A stretch of 64,000 nucleotides of DNA. Origin: Linanthus parryae. Its lineage: Eukaryota; Streptophyta; Magnoliopsida; Ericales; Polemoniaceae. Under the pieces are notes generated by a model. It saw only the letters and a program-made list of their open reading frames with translations, was not told the origin of the DNA and made no database searches. Shown here piece by piece: positions 54,121 through 64,000 of the stretch; position 1 is the stretch's first letter, and the number at the start of each line of letters is the position of its first letter. The translations under genes and the position numbers were made by a program. Location: contig JALGPY010000002.1 of assembly GCA_023055425.1 (NCBI GenBank), positions 138,069,927 to 138,133,926 on the forward strand, written 5' to 3'.

Positions 54121-54990
54121 ATGGTGCTTACAATCAATCACCGTAGTTGCAGGGGGTATACTGAAGTTCAAGACATGGATTGCATAGTACACATAGATGA
54201 AAAGTGGTTCTACATGGACATGGTGAATGAGAGATTCATACTCCTCCCAAATGAAAAAACACCACATAGGACATGCATCAACAACGGATTCATACCCAAA
54301 CTTATGTTCATGTGTGCGGTTAGTAGGCCAATTGATGACCATGATGGTGAGCTTATATGGGATGGGAGATTGGGCATTTGGCCATTTGTGGAAGAGGTAG
54401 CAGCACAAAGAAACTCAGTCAATAGACCTAGAGGTAAAGTTGAATCAAAGCCATTATCATCAATTAACAGACAAGTTATGAAAGAAATGATTCTCAGTAA
54501 TGTGATTCCTGCAATCAAGAGGTATTGGCCACAAGGTATGTCGAAAATTATAAAGATTCAACAGGACACTGCACCATGTCACATTGCAGATGATGATGTG
54601 GACTTAATGGAAGCATGTCATAGTGGTGGTTTCAATATTTCATTTGTCAACCAGCCACCAAGAAGTCCAGACATGAAGATTAATGACTTAAGATTCTTTT
54701 GTTCTATTCAAAGTTTGCAGCAGGAAATGCAAACTGCGAGCATTGAAGAACTTGTACAAGCTGTTCAAATGGCATTTGAGGTATTGAAACATGAAAATTT
54801 AGATGATGTGTTTCTATCAAGTCAACAATGCATGGTGGAGATTATGAAGGTGAAGGGCCACAACAAGTATCATCAACCTCAAATGGGCAAGCAAAGACTT
54901 AGAGCATTAGGTATCCTGCCAAGGGATCTAGAGGTTGACAAAGACCTTGTGAAGGATTGCATTGAGTATCTACTTTCCAAGGGACAATAG
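54121..54990 (+). CDS. mariner-like transposase catalytic domain (289 aa ORF)
   Basis: Cut-and-paste DNA transposase core. The D,D39D catalytic triad of plant MLEs is complete: Asp26 in VHIDEKWFYM, Asp149 in IQQDTAPCH, Asp189 in SPDMKINDLRFF, with exactly 39 residues between the last two. Other family marks are RTCINNGFIPKLMF, SVNRPRGKVESKP and CMVEIMKVKGHNKY. The ORF starts at an internal Met; the true N-terminus lies upstream in another frame, so the ORF lacks the DNA-binding part and is probably not active alone. The catalytic half is open to TAG at 54988-54990. Confidence 0.85.
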   Translation: MVLTINHRSCRGYTEVQDMDCIVHIDEKWFYMDMVNERFILLPNEKTPHRTCINNGFIPKLMFMCAVSRPIDDHDGELIWDGRLGIWPFVEEVAAQRNSVNRPRGKVESKPLSSINRQVMKEMILSNVIPAIKRYWPQGMSKIIKIQQDTAPCHIADDDVDLMEACHSGGFNISFVNQPPRSPDMKINDLRFFCSIQSLQQEMQTASIEELVQAVQMAFEVLKHENLDDVFLSSQQCMVEIMKVKGHNKYHQPQMGKQRLRALGILPRDLEVDKDLVKDCIEYLLSKGQ

Positions 54991-55453
54991 ATAGACAATC
55001 CAATCCTCTTGGAGGCATTGGGATTTGGCAACTAGGCAAGCAAGTATTAATAGGTTTTGCACATTTTGGTCTCATGTTGAGACAGACATGTTATTACAAA
55101 TACACAATTAGTAATGTGTGTATATTTTGTAATATAAAAAGTCTCCGATGTTAACATCATCATAGACTTGTTTATTGTAGGTAGTAAGCAATAGTCTAAG
55201 TGTAACACTTCAACTTTTGATTGTTGTACCACCTACAACTTCTGAAGCAAGAGGGTAATAGAATCAAGTTTCTCATTGCTTTATTACATGTCAAGCATTT
55301 CTCTGAAGATGTATTACTTGTCAATCTCCATCATTGAAATGGTATCCAATAACCTGTTTAGGTATGATCAACCATTCAATCACTCTAGGACAGCGCCTCA
55401 TTGAGTGATTGATTTGTCAACAGATTATCACATTTGAGGATACATGTCATAAG

Positions 55454-55769
55454 CAGATCAAGAACATGTATTGAACCCACACATAGAACCAGATCAACAA
55501 CAGGTATTGAACCCACAAACAGAACCAGATCATAACAGGTGTTGAGCCACTGATATAAACATCACTAGGATTTCACATGAACAGGTAATCACCAACACAG
55601 ATCAGTAAAGTGAACATGACCAATCCAGATCAATAATAGGTATTCAACCCACAAATAGAACCAGATCAAGAACAGGTATTGAACCCACACATAGAACCAG
55701 AGCAAGATCAGGTATTGAACCCACAAAAAGAAACAGATCAAGAACATGTATTCAACCCATAAACAGATC
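55454..55769. repeat. 36-bp tandem repeats in the 3' part of the MLE
   Basis: Two clusters of a 36-bp unit containing CAGATCAAGAACAGGTATTG followed by AACCCACA: starts at 55454, 55490, 55526 and again at 55626, 55662, 55698, 55734. The minus-strand ORF over them (55771-55589) only reflects the 36-bp (12-codon) period. Confidence 0.85.
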
Positions 55770-55779
55770 AAAGTAAAGA

Positions 55780-56375
55780 GAGGGTTAGGGTTTCGCTCAC
55801 ATCCCTAAAAAGGGGTTCTCTTCAAACGAATCAGTTCATCTTCTTCTGAATCAGGGACCATCTCCAACGCAGGTTCAACCCCCGTCGCCGGCCACGGATC
55901 GGGAAGCATACGAAACATCATCGGAACGAAGATAGCAAGCAGTTTATAGAACTTGTATCAATCTTCTTCAAAACAGGTCTCGTTACGCCATCCAATAAAC
56001 CGATCGAGATCGGCTTTGTCTAAGTCCATCTCAACAAAATCCACCACATGCGCCGCCGTATCCATGGATTTATGGGTCAGTCTGTGGTGTGAATCGATTG
56101 AACAAGCCAGAAAGAACAACGAGAGAGACAGCACCGCCGTAGCCCGGCTGATTAATGGGGTTTTGCTGTTCGGCCGAAACCCTAGAGAGACAGAGGGATA
56201 CGAACGAGAGAGACAGCGTACTGAATTGGGGAAGAACAAAGGTCTCTCCTTTGTTTTGATCTTTTGATTAGGTGAGTTTGTTGGTGGTTGGGCTGGTGGA
56301 TGCTATTAAATTGTGGGCTGTTTAGATTAGGTTAATTGGGCTTGCTTAATTATAAACTTATTAAGTAAGCCCAAT
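55780..56375 (-). pseudogene. coding-like fragment inside the MLE 3' region
   Basis: GC-richer than its surroundings. On the minus strand from 56239 there is an open piece with MDTAAHVVDFVEMDLDKAD and DRFIGWRNETCFEED, followed after a stop by MMFRMLPDPWP-like sequence. No family is recognised. Plant MLEs normally end soon after the transposase, so this may be a captured or inserted host fragment. Confidence 0.35.
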
Positions 56376-56543
56376 TAAATTAGAGGGTTGGTGTTTTTTT
56401 TATTGAGGGTAAGATGGTATTTTAGATGAGTGTAAGTGAGTATTTTTGGAAATGTTGAAGAAACTGGAGGAACGCTCAAAAAGAAAAGTTTGAAGAAACT
56501 GGAAGAACGGAGGGAGTATGTTGTAGTGGGCTGCAGAGGTACA

Positions 56544-56546
<3 letters not shown>

Positions 56547-56600
<54 letters not shown>
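56547..56600. repeat. (TA)n microsatellite, about 54 bp
   Basis: Uninterrupted AT dinucleotides next to the right end of the MLE. ORFs reading Tyr-Ile repeats here are artefacts. Confidence 0.95.
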
Positions 56601-56601
<1 letters not shown>

Positions 56602-57002
56602 TCATTCTCGAAATTGAGGGACACGTGTCGATAGAGGCCTATGATTAACCGAATCGCCCAATTTTAATTTGCAATGACTTGGTCGTCATCCCAAACAACA
56701 CATCACATATACAGACTGAGATTGGCCGAAGATCCTGCACAAATATGAGACAAATAAATTTTGGAATTAAAGAATGAAACCCGCATTAATATATATTAGG
56801 AGGTGGCTGAACTGAGAAAAGACTCTGCTGAAGTGACTTTGACTTTTGTTGATATCAAAAGCCAATTTTTTTTTAGCGATTAGGTTGAATGCAACCAAGG
56901 CTTCGAGCCTTCAGAGACCCAGTAGAAAAGATAGCATGATGCAGCAACTAGTAATGAATAGAGAAGAAAACTCGACATTTGGAAGCCTAAGAATTAACTT
57001 AA
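56601..57002. other. non-coding stretch, nothing recognised
   Basis: AT-rich, no ORF of interest and no repeat ends seen. Confidence 0.4.
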
Positions 57003-58045
57003 CACTAAGGCTGTGTTTGGTTTATGGAAAATGAGAGGGAAAGGAAAACAGTTTCCCTTGAATTTTCCAGATTGTGTTTGGTGGAAATGCTGTAACAAGA
57101 AAAGAAAAGAAAGTGAAAATTGAAGGAAAATGTTGGTGAAGGAAAAAGAGAATTTATTTTCCGTCCGAAATTGGGTGGAAAAAGAAAAGAAAATTTGCGT
57201 GATCCATTTCAATCCGCCAATCTCCCTTCTCCCTAAACAACCTTCATGAACACAACCATCCTCTCATCTTCCCTCTCTCCGTCCAAGGCAACCACCACCA
57301 CCAACGCCTCGCTGCTCACATAAACCACCGGCGGCCATGGAGGCCGACGAACCAAACCCAACAACCCCTGCCGGCGAACCGCACATATCACCATAAAAGT
57401 CTTTGCCAATCTTCCACTCTCTGCTCCTCATTGGACCCAAAATCTGTCGACCCACCCGCCTCCTCCTCCGGTTCCCGCCAACCTCTGCGCCGCCTGCGGT
57501 TCCTCCGCCAAAGGCCGATCCCCATCCTCTGTTTCGTCTCCGGCAGCCGCTAGCACGAGTTTGCCTCCTCGCCCACCATCGTTCCGTCGTTGTACCTCCG
57601 ACCCAGTTCATTTACTCGCCTCCACGAAAGTCCTCTGAATAGCCAAATTCCGGCGAATTGGGTGCGAATCGAACAAGTTTCACCGGCTGAGAAATGGGAT
57701 GATAGAGATGCTTCAACAGCTGGACCAGTGATACAAGAGGAGGAAGAAGAGAATGGGTTTGAAGATGATAAGAAAACAGAGGAAGCTGTGAGTGTGGAGA
57801 AATCTGCGGATTCATTGATCGTTCACTTCAAGTGTCCCTGTAAGAAACCTTCCAAATTGATGTAAAATTTGGGAATAAAATTGATAAGTATATTTTCTTA
57901 CAATAGTATTTTATTTGATTAGTATATTTGGTTGAGTTTTCATTTTTCGAGTTTCAAGTAACCAAACAAGAAAAAGAAAAAAAAAATTCTTGTACACTGT
58001 TTATTTTCCATCCATTTTCTATCAACACCAAATAAGTTGTTTTTT
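57003..58045. mobile_element. possible decayed fragment-carrying element
   Basis: The left end (GGCTGTGTTTGGTTTATGGA after TAA) and the right end (reverse of TTTTCTATCAACACCAAATAAG) show loose inverted similarity over about 100 bp, including TTGTTTGGTTAC/TGTGTTTGGTGG repeats further in. Such ends fit PIF/Harbinger-like elements, but the right terminus and duplication are eroded. The interior (57240-57865) is GC-rich and contains the coding-like piece below. Confidence 0.35.
57590..57865 (+). pseudogene. host gene fragment (unrecognised acidic protein)
   Basis: ORF of 91 codons. From PANWVRIEQVSPAEKWDDRD on, it reads like a genuine plant protein: an acidic stretch EEEEENGFEDDKK and then DSLIVHFKCPCKKPSKLM before the stop. 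I cannot assign a family. Its position between inverted-repeat-like ends suggests a captured fragment. Confidence 0.35.
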
Positions 58046-58303
58046 TCCTTATTCTTTACCATCATAGATGATCTTGGGTTAACTCTTGATCTTGATGGGG
58101 TATTCCGATACTCTCAGCGGAGGACACTACCTTCAGTCCGGAGATCTGTCTAGATTATCCGGCTCAGGATAGAGGGGACGTTACATGAGGAACACTTAAT
58201 GAGAGAGGACAGTCACACGGGTTGTTTTATGAAATATTTTACTTTAATATATACATGTGTGTGTGTGATTAATTGAGGGCTCAATATATGAAAAGGTTCC
58301 CTT
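58046..58303. other. non-coding stretch, nothing recognised
   Basis: Ends in a short GT run near 58255-58268. No ORF or element ends. Confidence 0.4.
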
Positions 58304-58690
58304 TTGATCGAAAAGTTCAAGCTAGGTTTTAAGTTCTCACATGCGACAACTTCAAGGCTTTTCCCAGACAAAACTCGTCAAACTCGAACCCACGTAAAAT
58401 TAACTGTTACAGTGCTATTGAAAGTTCACAACAATTGGGAAGCGGAGAGGGCATTCTCAGAAATCATATGGGAGAATTCGTGTCTGGCTACCTCAGAAAT
58501 GTTGGACATGACTGCTCTTTTTGCAGAGCTTTGGAGCATAAGAGATGGCCTACAGCTCCCTTTGAGAAATCAGATAAAGCTACAGGAAAGAAAGACCTAT
58601 CCTATTGCAAATGCTTCACTGTCTGATTGCAAGAAAGAAAGACATATCCTATTGCAAAGACCTATCCTACTAATTCCTCATTGACCACAC
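58304..58690 (+). pseudogene. LINE RNase H relic
   Basis: GEGILRNHMGEFVSGYLRNVG (58441-58503) and, one frame over, TALFAELWSIRDGLQLPL (58510-58563) together follow the RNase H-like domain at the end of plant LINE ORF2. A frameshift lies between them. No other LINE part is visible. Confidence 0.65.
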
Positions 58691-58699
58691 TATCAACTA

Positions 58700-58957
58700 C
58701 CACTCTGTCCCAGCTCTTTCTTCCCAATTTGACTTTTGTCACTATTCACTAGGTCACTTTAACCCGGTGATTTGAATAGCAAATCGATGTAATTTTTTGA
58801 TAATTTTTTCATGGTGTTGTAGAGTAAGAGTTGCTCTATAATAAGGTAAAAAAATTATCAAAAAATCGTATTATTTTGCTACCCAAATCACCCGGTCAAA
58901 GTGACCCAGATACGAGTCAAAAAAGTCAGATGGGAAGAAAGAGATGGGACGGAGTGG
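58700..58957. mobile_element. TA-flanked MITE, 258 bp
   Basis: Almost the whole element is inverted repeat: CCACTCTGTCCCAGCTCTTT against reverse CCACTCCGTCCCATCTCTTT, continuing for about 115 bp on each side. TA at 58698-58699 and 58958-58959. Same family as 62095-62350 and 24569-24830. Stowaway-like by its TA site, though the terminus is not the standard CTCCCTCCGT. Confidence 0.85.
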
Positions 58958-60306
58958 TAAGCTCCTAAACCCTAACTCATTGATGTACCCGGTCTGATTT
59001 CTAGGAATACAGAAGCCAGGACGTTTTCTACTAGTCTTCAGACTTGTCAGATTCTTCCTACTCTAACCCCTGAAATCCTAACCGTACAACCTGTCTCCCA
59101 CATCATAAGTAAAGTTCTTCGAAATCCTATTTTTAAAAATTAATTATTGCACTTTTCATCCTTAGTTGCCTCCTCCCCCTACTTCTATCTCTTGACTTTC
59201 GGTCTTGTGCATTTCCTACCAGTCAACCACATTCCACCCTTCAGTTTATTGAATTTCAACAAGGCAGGGGAGAATCAAGTTTAATCTCCATCTATTTTAT
59301 CTTTTTTTCAATCACTGGGAGAGGAAACTAAGAATAAAATTCCATCAATTTTTATTCCGGTCTCTTCACCATTAAAATGTGCCATGTATCCAGGAAAAGA
59401 TGTGTGATAACCTTTTCCAATTATCTTCCTCCTCTTCCTCTTATAGTTCCATGCGCAAAATATGGTTCATTACTTCATTTCATGAAATTCACTGGATTCA
59501 TCGTGCCTACTTTCAGCAAAATACTCTCAAGGTCTTTGATTACTTTTCCATGTTTCATATGTTCTGCTATAGACTGAGCTGATTATAAGACTGGAAACTC
59601 GTTAATCCAAACAAATGGAATAACATAGTGAACCAACTTTTTACTTTTACCTTGTTTTACCAGGATAGTTTTCATAAACGTTTGATCATAAACGTTTATA
59701 TCATAGAGGAGAGCCCTTTTGTAAGATTTATCATAAACGCTTGATCCCAGTTATCGTAACTAAAATCTTCATTGGTATTAAAATCAACCATTACGGAATA
59801 TTTTAAGTTTTAACTAGTTCTTTGTTCCATAGTTGTCGAATCGAGATTCAAATAGTGATTCGAAATTCGCCTTCAATGAATATCAAATCGAATCGTGAAA
59901 CGTAAATTCAGTAACAGAATAACTCGCATATGTAACAAATGATTAGGAGTTACTCAAATCTAAAACATAAGTATAACGAAGATATAGAAAGGTATATAGA
60001 GCAAGGAACTGTATAAGATGCCAAGAGAATGGAAAACAATAAGAAATTATATGATGTTCCTTATAAATCAACTTAGTTGCAACCTTTTTGTAATACTATC
60101 TAAGCTACAAAGCAATAAGAAATACTTGGTGAGAAACATACTGTTGGAATAAACAAAGGTTTGATCACATACATCAATACGAATTTTTAGGTTCTACAGT
60201 TGAAAACATTAATGTTTCTACATTATTTTGCAGAGAACAGGAATAAAAGGTACCTGGTATTCCCCTTCGTCAACGTAAATGTACGAAGATATATGCTTTG
60301 GGGTGT
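58958..60306. other. intergenic, no gene recognised
   Basis: AT-rich 3' flank of F-box gene 3. Small ORFs near 59377-59582 show no domain. ATAAACG(T/C)TT(G/A)AT motifs recur near 59675-59745. Confidence 0.4.
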
Positions 60307-61768
60307 TCAATCACAAATTTCCGTGTAAATGATCTCAGCTTTGGGTGATAGTCGAACAAACCGCAACAACTCTGAGGTTATCTTTGTGGCCACTTTTACA
60401 TCCTCTTCAGGATAGGCTTGTACAAACATCTTTTCGAGGTAAGGAGAAGATGCAAGTAAAGACTGGATCATATCCAGCTCAGGCTTTAAATAATAAATAC
60501 GCCAAAACTTCACAACCTTCAGGCAGCTGAGCATGATGTCATCCCCCAAATAACATGACACCGGTTCCACAACATCATCATCAGTGGCCTAGGAACTGCA
60601 ATGTTAGAAACTTGACAAAGCCATTGAAATTGATGGGATCATGGCACGAAAGTGATTATAGACCACTTACCGTGATTTCAAGCTCCATCAAAGAAGGAGC
60701 ACTTCGAATTAGGCATAGTGCAGAATAGATTTGTGCAAGTTCACTGAAATTCACTTTAAGTTTCAACTTCTTGAGCAAAGTTAATGGTGTTGGCAGCGCC
60801 TTTGGAGCACCCTCATCAGGTAGGAACTTCAAAGTGGAATTTGGGAAAAAGTTCAGACAAGTCAGTAAGACAACAAAAAATGAAATTCAAGTATCACTAG
60901 CATAAGAAATCGTGTATCTCACCTCTAAAGCTTTGCATCCCAGAGAAAGATTCTCAATTCTGGGAAGCATAACAAGTGACTTAAACATACTGCTTACTCC
61001 CGTTTCAGGGTCTGCACTCAAAGGAGCATCTACGTCGACAGACATTGTTTTCAACAGTTTGGCATCAATCAATATAGACTGAATTTTACCGCTCAAATAT
61101 AAATGTTCAAGACTTGGAGAATGGATATTGAGGCTGCCAAGTCCACTTTTGATACGCATCAGACTCAAGCGCTCAAGTAATGGACAGTTGGTGATGAAGT
61201 ATCCGAAAGATTCAGTCTCAAATACAACTTTATCAAACTCAAGGCTGATTAGGTTAGGGAAACCTCTGAAGTTGGATGGAATGCTGAAATGACACAGATA
61301 AATATGGAGATGGGTTAGCTCCAAACAAGAGTAGACATGGCTTGGTAACTTATTTCGTATTCCGCGGATTTTTGGACCATCAAGTTTAAGTTTCTTGACA
61401 CCTTTCCTTGATAGGAAAAGCATCCAACTGCTTGAATCTCCCCATTCAGCATTCGGCATGTAGAGATCAAAGCTAAGTATAGGATTGTTACCAAGTTGAA
61501 GCAGAACGTGAGTGACAATGAACCCAATATATTCGACTTTCTGTATCCCATTCTTCACCAAATAGTCATAGAAGCTTTTATCAAAGGCAAGCTTTGAAAT
61601 GGTGGTCCAATTGTACCTCCAATTCCTAGCAAGAGCGCTGGTTCTCACCGCATCTTGTATGGGCATTCTCTCCAGGATATGCTCAATCAAATTCTTCGGC
61701 AGCTTGCTGATTCTGTCTCTGGTTTCAGTTTACAATTTTTTCAGGGTTTGACCCCCAACAGTAGCCAT
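60307..61768 (-). pseudogene. F-box/LRR/FBD gene 3, early stop codon
   Basis: Third member of the F-box family, opposite in orientation to copies 1 and 2. Exons on the minus strand: 61768-60923 (F-box DRISKLPKNLIEHILERMPI, then LRR-like part with LTHLHIYLCHFSIPSNFRG), 60826-60671 (FLPDEGAPKALPTPLTLLKK, CLIRSAPSLMELEIT) and 60588-60307 (FBD part, LKVVKFWRIYYLKPELDMIQ, stop TGA). Introns have GT...AG ends and phase 0. From the natural ATG (61768-61766) the thirteenth codon is TAA (61732-61730), in front of the F-box; otherwise the frame is open for 427 residues, normal for the family. Starting instead at the next ATG (61690) would remove the beginning of the F-box. Either a young pseudogene, a truncated protein, or a sequencing error at one base. 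Confidence 0.85.
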
Positions 61769-62094
61769 TGCAATTTCAACAATAACCTCTTACAATTGAA
61801 AAAGTAGATTTTGATTCTTGGGAAGAAAGAAGACCCAAAACCCTCTGGCCTCCTAAAACTCTTTGTTAACCATTGTAGCTCGAAATTGAACCCCGCATAC
61901 TATAGTCGATGTACGAGGTCTCAGAGTACAAGGAGAAGTACCTTGAATAAGATTTTGACAAGCGTTCCGGTCGACTCGAGAGTGGGAGTCGTCTCTTCGG
62001 TAAAGGTGGTTCTGGGAAGAAATTGGCTCTAAAGCATTTCGAAAAGTGCCCAGAAGACTGGCGAATTATATGTGAACTCAAAAATCAAGTCGTA
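61769..62094 (-). promoter_or_regulatory. upstream region of F-box gene 3
   Basis: Sequence between the ATG and the next MITE. It should hold the 5' untranslated region and core promoter. No clear TATA box or leader intron was identified. Confidence 0.3.
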
Positions 62095-62350
62095 CCAGTC
62101 ACTCCCCGCTCTTTGTTCTCATTTGACTTTTTGATTCGTAACTGTGTCACTTTGATCGGGTGATTTGGATAGTAAAATAATACGATTTTTGATAATTTTT
62201 TCACTATATTATAGAGCAACTTTTACTCTACAACACCATGAAAAATTTATCGAAAAATTACATCGATTTGCTATTCAAATCACCGGGTCAAAGTGACCAA
62301 GTTAATAGTGACAAAAATCCAATTAGGAACAAAGAACCGAGACAGACTAG
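62095..62350. mobile_element. TA-flanked MITE, 256 bp (same family)
   Basis: Same family as 58700-58957: GTCACTTTGATCGGGTGATT against reverse GTCACTTTGACCCGGTGATT, with AAAATTACATCGATTTGCTA shared. TA at 62093-62094 and 62351-62352. The outer termini have diverged. Confidence 0.8.
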
Positions 62351-62445
62351 TACTTCTCAAAAGAAAAAAAAAAAAAAAAAGGAAAAGAAAAGATAATCAA
62401 GTCTAAAAAAAAGTTATCGCCGCCACTACCCAAACAAAATAAATA

Positions 62446-63279
62446 GGCAAAATTGCACGAAAGTACCCAAAATTTGGACAAACCGTGAATTTAATACCGA
62501 CTTTTCAAATCGTGCACCAGTGGTACTCGAATTTTGAATTGTTGCAGCTTTAATACCCATTTGCTTCAAAGTTACCATTATACCCTCATTTTTGTAATTT
62601 TAATGCCCATTATTATCATCATATTATGTTTCGGCCTAAATTTTTTAAATTTCTTACAACGACCACCACCACCTATCTCAGCCACCACAATTTCTACTAC
62701 AACACAACCACAGCCACCAATGGCCACCAGCACCACCATCTACTGCCACCACCTCTACCATCCACCACCAGTGTCACAACCTCCACCATGACACCGCCTG
62801 CTGCCACGACATCAACAACCACTTGCTACCACCCCTCCTACCAACTGCCTCAACCTCCACCACTTCCACTTACAACCACCACCACACCTGAAACCCTTGC
62901 CTCCATCATCATCCAACCTCCGGCATCGCACAATTGCAGTGAACCACAATGATGCACAACTCTAAACCGAATCAAAGTAGGAATCCCTAATCGAAACAAA
63001 AAATCATGACTAGATTTTCTGAAATTAAATTGAAACATGGGTTAAAAGAACCCATAGGAGGTCGAAAAAAAAAAAAAAAAAAGCTAAGGAAAAAGTCGGG
63101 TATACATACTTATGGGACAATAAGAATGGAGAAATAAGGGCACAATAGTCAATTCGATCTGAATGAGTACTAAAGTTGCAACAATTTAAAATTCGAGTAC
63201 CACCTGTGCATGGTTTGAAAAGTCAGGTATTAAATCCACGGTTTGTCCAAAGTTTGGGTATCTGTGGTGCAATTTTGCC
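62446..63279. mobile_element. Mutator-like non-autonomous element, 834 bp
   Basis: Inverted termini of about 120 bp: GGCAAAATTGCACGAAAGTA against reverse GGCAAAATTGCACCACAGAT, with TTTGGACAAACCGTG and GTGGTACTCGAATTTT shared. The flanks AAATAAATA and AAATAAAAA match at 8 of 9 positions, fitting a 9-bp duplication. The centre (62650-62940) is a CCA/ACC-rich stretch coding Pro/Thr/His in one frame, low complexity, with no known domain; a captured fragment is possible. Confidence 0.8.
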
Positions 63280-63564
63280 AAATAAAAATTGAGAAGGGAC
63301 TCTAGGATGCAACTTTTTTTAAAATGTACAAATTTAAATCTTTCGTGTTTGAAATACATCAAATATTTACCAATTTTTTTTTTCATAAATTTAGATAACT
63401 CCCGTCATCAAGAAACTACCAAACTAACATCAAAGAAGTCCGGAATAATTCTCCAAAAAAATATATTTTGGATAAAAAAAAACTGCAATTTTTTTTCCTA
63501 TTTTAAACTTTTTTTAGGTTATGAATTTTAAATTGCAGTACATCTTGATTAAATTTTGAATTGG
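63280..63564. other. AT-rich non-coding stretch
   Basis: Many T and A runs. Nothing recognised. Confidence 0.4.
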
Positions 63565-63800
63565 TAAAGAAGCGAATCACGGTGCGCCTTCTATAAACCC
63601 CAATTTTGGGGCTCGCATAGAAGCGCACACGGCTAAGGGCGTACAAGGTTAGTACTCCTGCACGGACCTAACTCTGTGGGATTGCGCGCCTCAACTCAAG
63701 AAAGGGGCGGACAATTAGTGCCGCGCAGGAGTGACCTTGTGTGTCTGAAACTGTGCGCCCCTCTTTATGATCCCTTGTTGGAGTTGGGGCGCACACATAG
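63565..63800. repeat. GC-rich fold-back segment
   Basis: GC-rich island in AT-rich surroundings. GTACAAGGTTAGTACTCCTGC (63641-63661) and GCAGGAGTGACCTTGTGTG (63726-63744) are imperfect inverted copies, and both outer parts carry GTGCGCC-like motifs. It may be an eroded MITE; no duplication was found. Confidence 0.35.
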
Positions 63801-64000
63801 GGGCTTAGACAATAATAAACAGGGAGAAATTTATAATAAACTAACATTATTCACTTAGACAATAATAAATAGAGTAAATGAGCAAGAATCAACTATTTTA
63901 ATATCACTAATTGTTTGGTGCTGATTGGCAACGGTTCTCTGAAAATAGGTTTCGTTGCCAATGTTTTTGGTAATTTTTGAGTCATAGAAATCTCTTACCC
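63801..64000. other. non-coding right edge
   Basis: Direct repeat CTTAGACAATAATAAA at 63804-63819 and 63856-63871. No gene. Confidence 0.4.

Larger units (their letters stand above)
51935..56516 (+). mobile_element. mariner-like element (plant MLE), 4582 bp
   Basis: Ends CTCCCTCCGTTCCTCCAGTT and (reverse) CTCCCTCCGTTCTTCCAGTT, flanked by TA at 51933-51934 and 56517-56518. This is the classic end of plant mariner/Stowaway elements. It contains a promoter-like leader, a broken N-terminal transposase exon, repeats, a catalytic-domain ORF, and 1.5 kb of 3' sequence with repeats and coding-like fragments. The right end has a second copy of the subterminal motif GAAGAAACTGGAGGAACG (56455-56474). 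Confidence 0.9.

Noticed and set aside
55589..55771. A hydrophobic membrane-like 60-codon ORF
   Set aside because: It is the reading of the 36-bp tandem repeat (12-codon period).
56375..56648. Tyr/Ile repeat ORFs
   Set aside because: Translation of the (TA)n microsatellite.
62534..62952. A proline/histidine-rich protein gene
   Set aside because: Low-complexity CCA repeats inside a Mutator-like element; no start context or domain.

Overview
ORGANISM: The window looks like nuclear DNA of a flowering plant, most likely a eudicot. It is AT-rich and dominated by nested LTR retrotransposons (Sirevirus-like and short-LTR Ty1/copia, chromodomain Ty3/gypsy), plant-type DNA transposons (mariner-like DD39D, Mutator-like with 9-bp target duplications, hAT with 8 bp, Tourist-like with TTA, TA-flanked MITEs), SINE/LINE relics and three members of the plant F-box/LRR/FBD family (At1g13570-like). 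I cannot name the species. LAYOUT: 1-16244 is a decayed Sirevirus-like copia element on the minus strand (B), with a second related element (A, 1-2576) inside its left LTR, a 3.06-kb solo LTR (10499-13557) inside its gag and a hAT MITE (14910-15466) inside its right LTR. 16245-22341 holds F-box gene 1 (coding 20131-21567) with MITEs, a SINE-like piece and a LINE relic upstream and a Tourist-like MITE downstream. 22345-31204 holds a SINE-like inverted pair, a decayed MITE and F-box copy 2, which is cut by a young intact copia element (25479-30210) with identical 166-bp LTRs. 31889-48656 is a broken chromovirus; between its gag and pol lies a 10.65-kb TG...CA block (34025-44676, duplication AGTAG) made of five ~1.75-kb tandem units, the second carrying a 1.68-kb Mutator-like element. 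48657-51934 is a LINE relic with a 1.43-kb solo LTR in it. 51935-56516 is a mariner-like element with three internal repeat systems. 56517-64000 holds an AT microsatellite, a possible fragment-carrying element, a LINE RNase H relic, two related MITEs, F-box gene 3 (minus, 60307-61768), a Mutator-like element and a GC-rich fold-back. FUNCTION: The only cellular protein genes recognised are the three F-box/FBD/LRR copies (substrate receptors of SCF ubiquitin ligases). Each has a different lesion: a one-base deletion in a T run (copy 1), retroelement insertion plus deletion and nonsense (copy 2), an early stop codon (copy 3). This is the pattern of birth-and-death decay in an F-box cluster. The only element whose coding region looks fully intact is the copia at 25479-30210. 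The strongest unexplained structures are the tandem-amplified LTR-like block at 34025-44676 and the dyad-symmetric motif TTTCAAGGCCTTGAAA scattered through element B, with a compensated version in element A.
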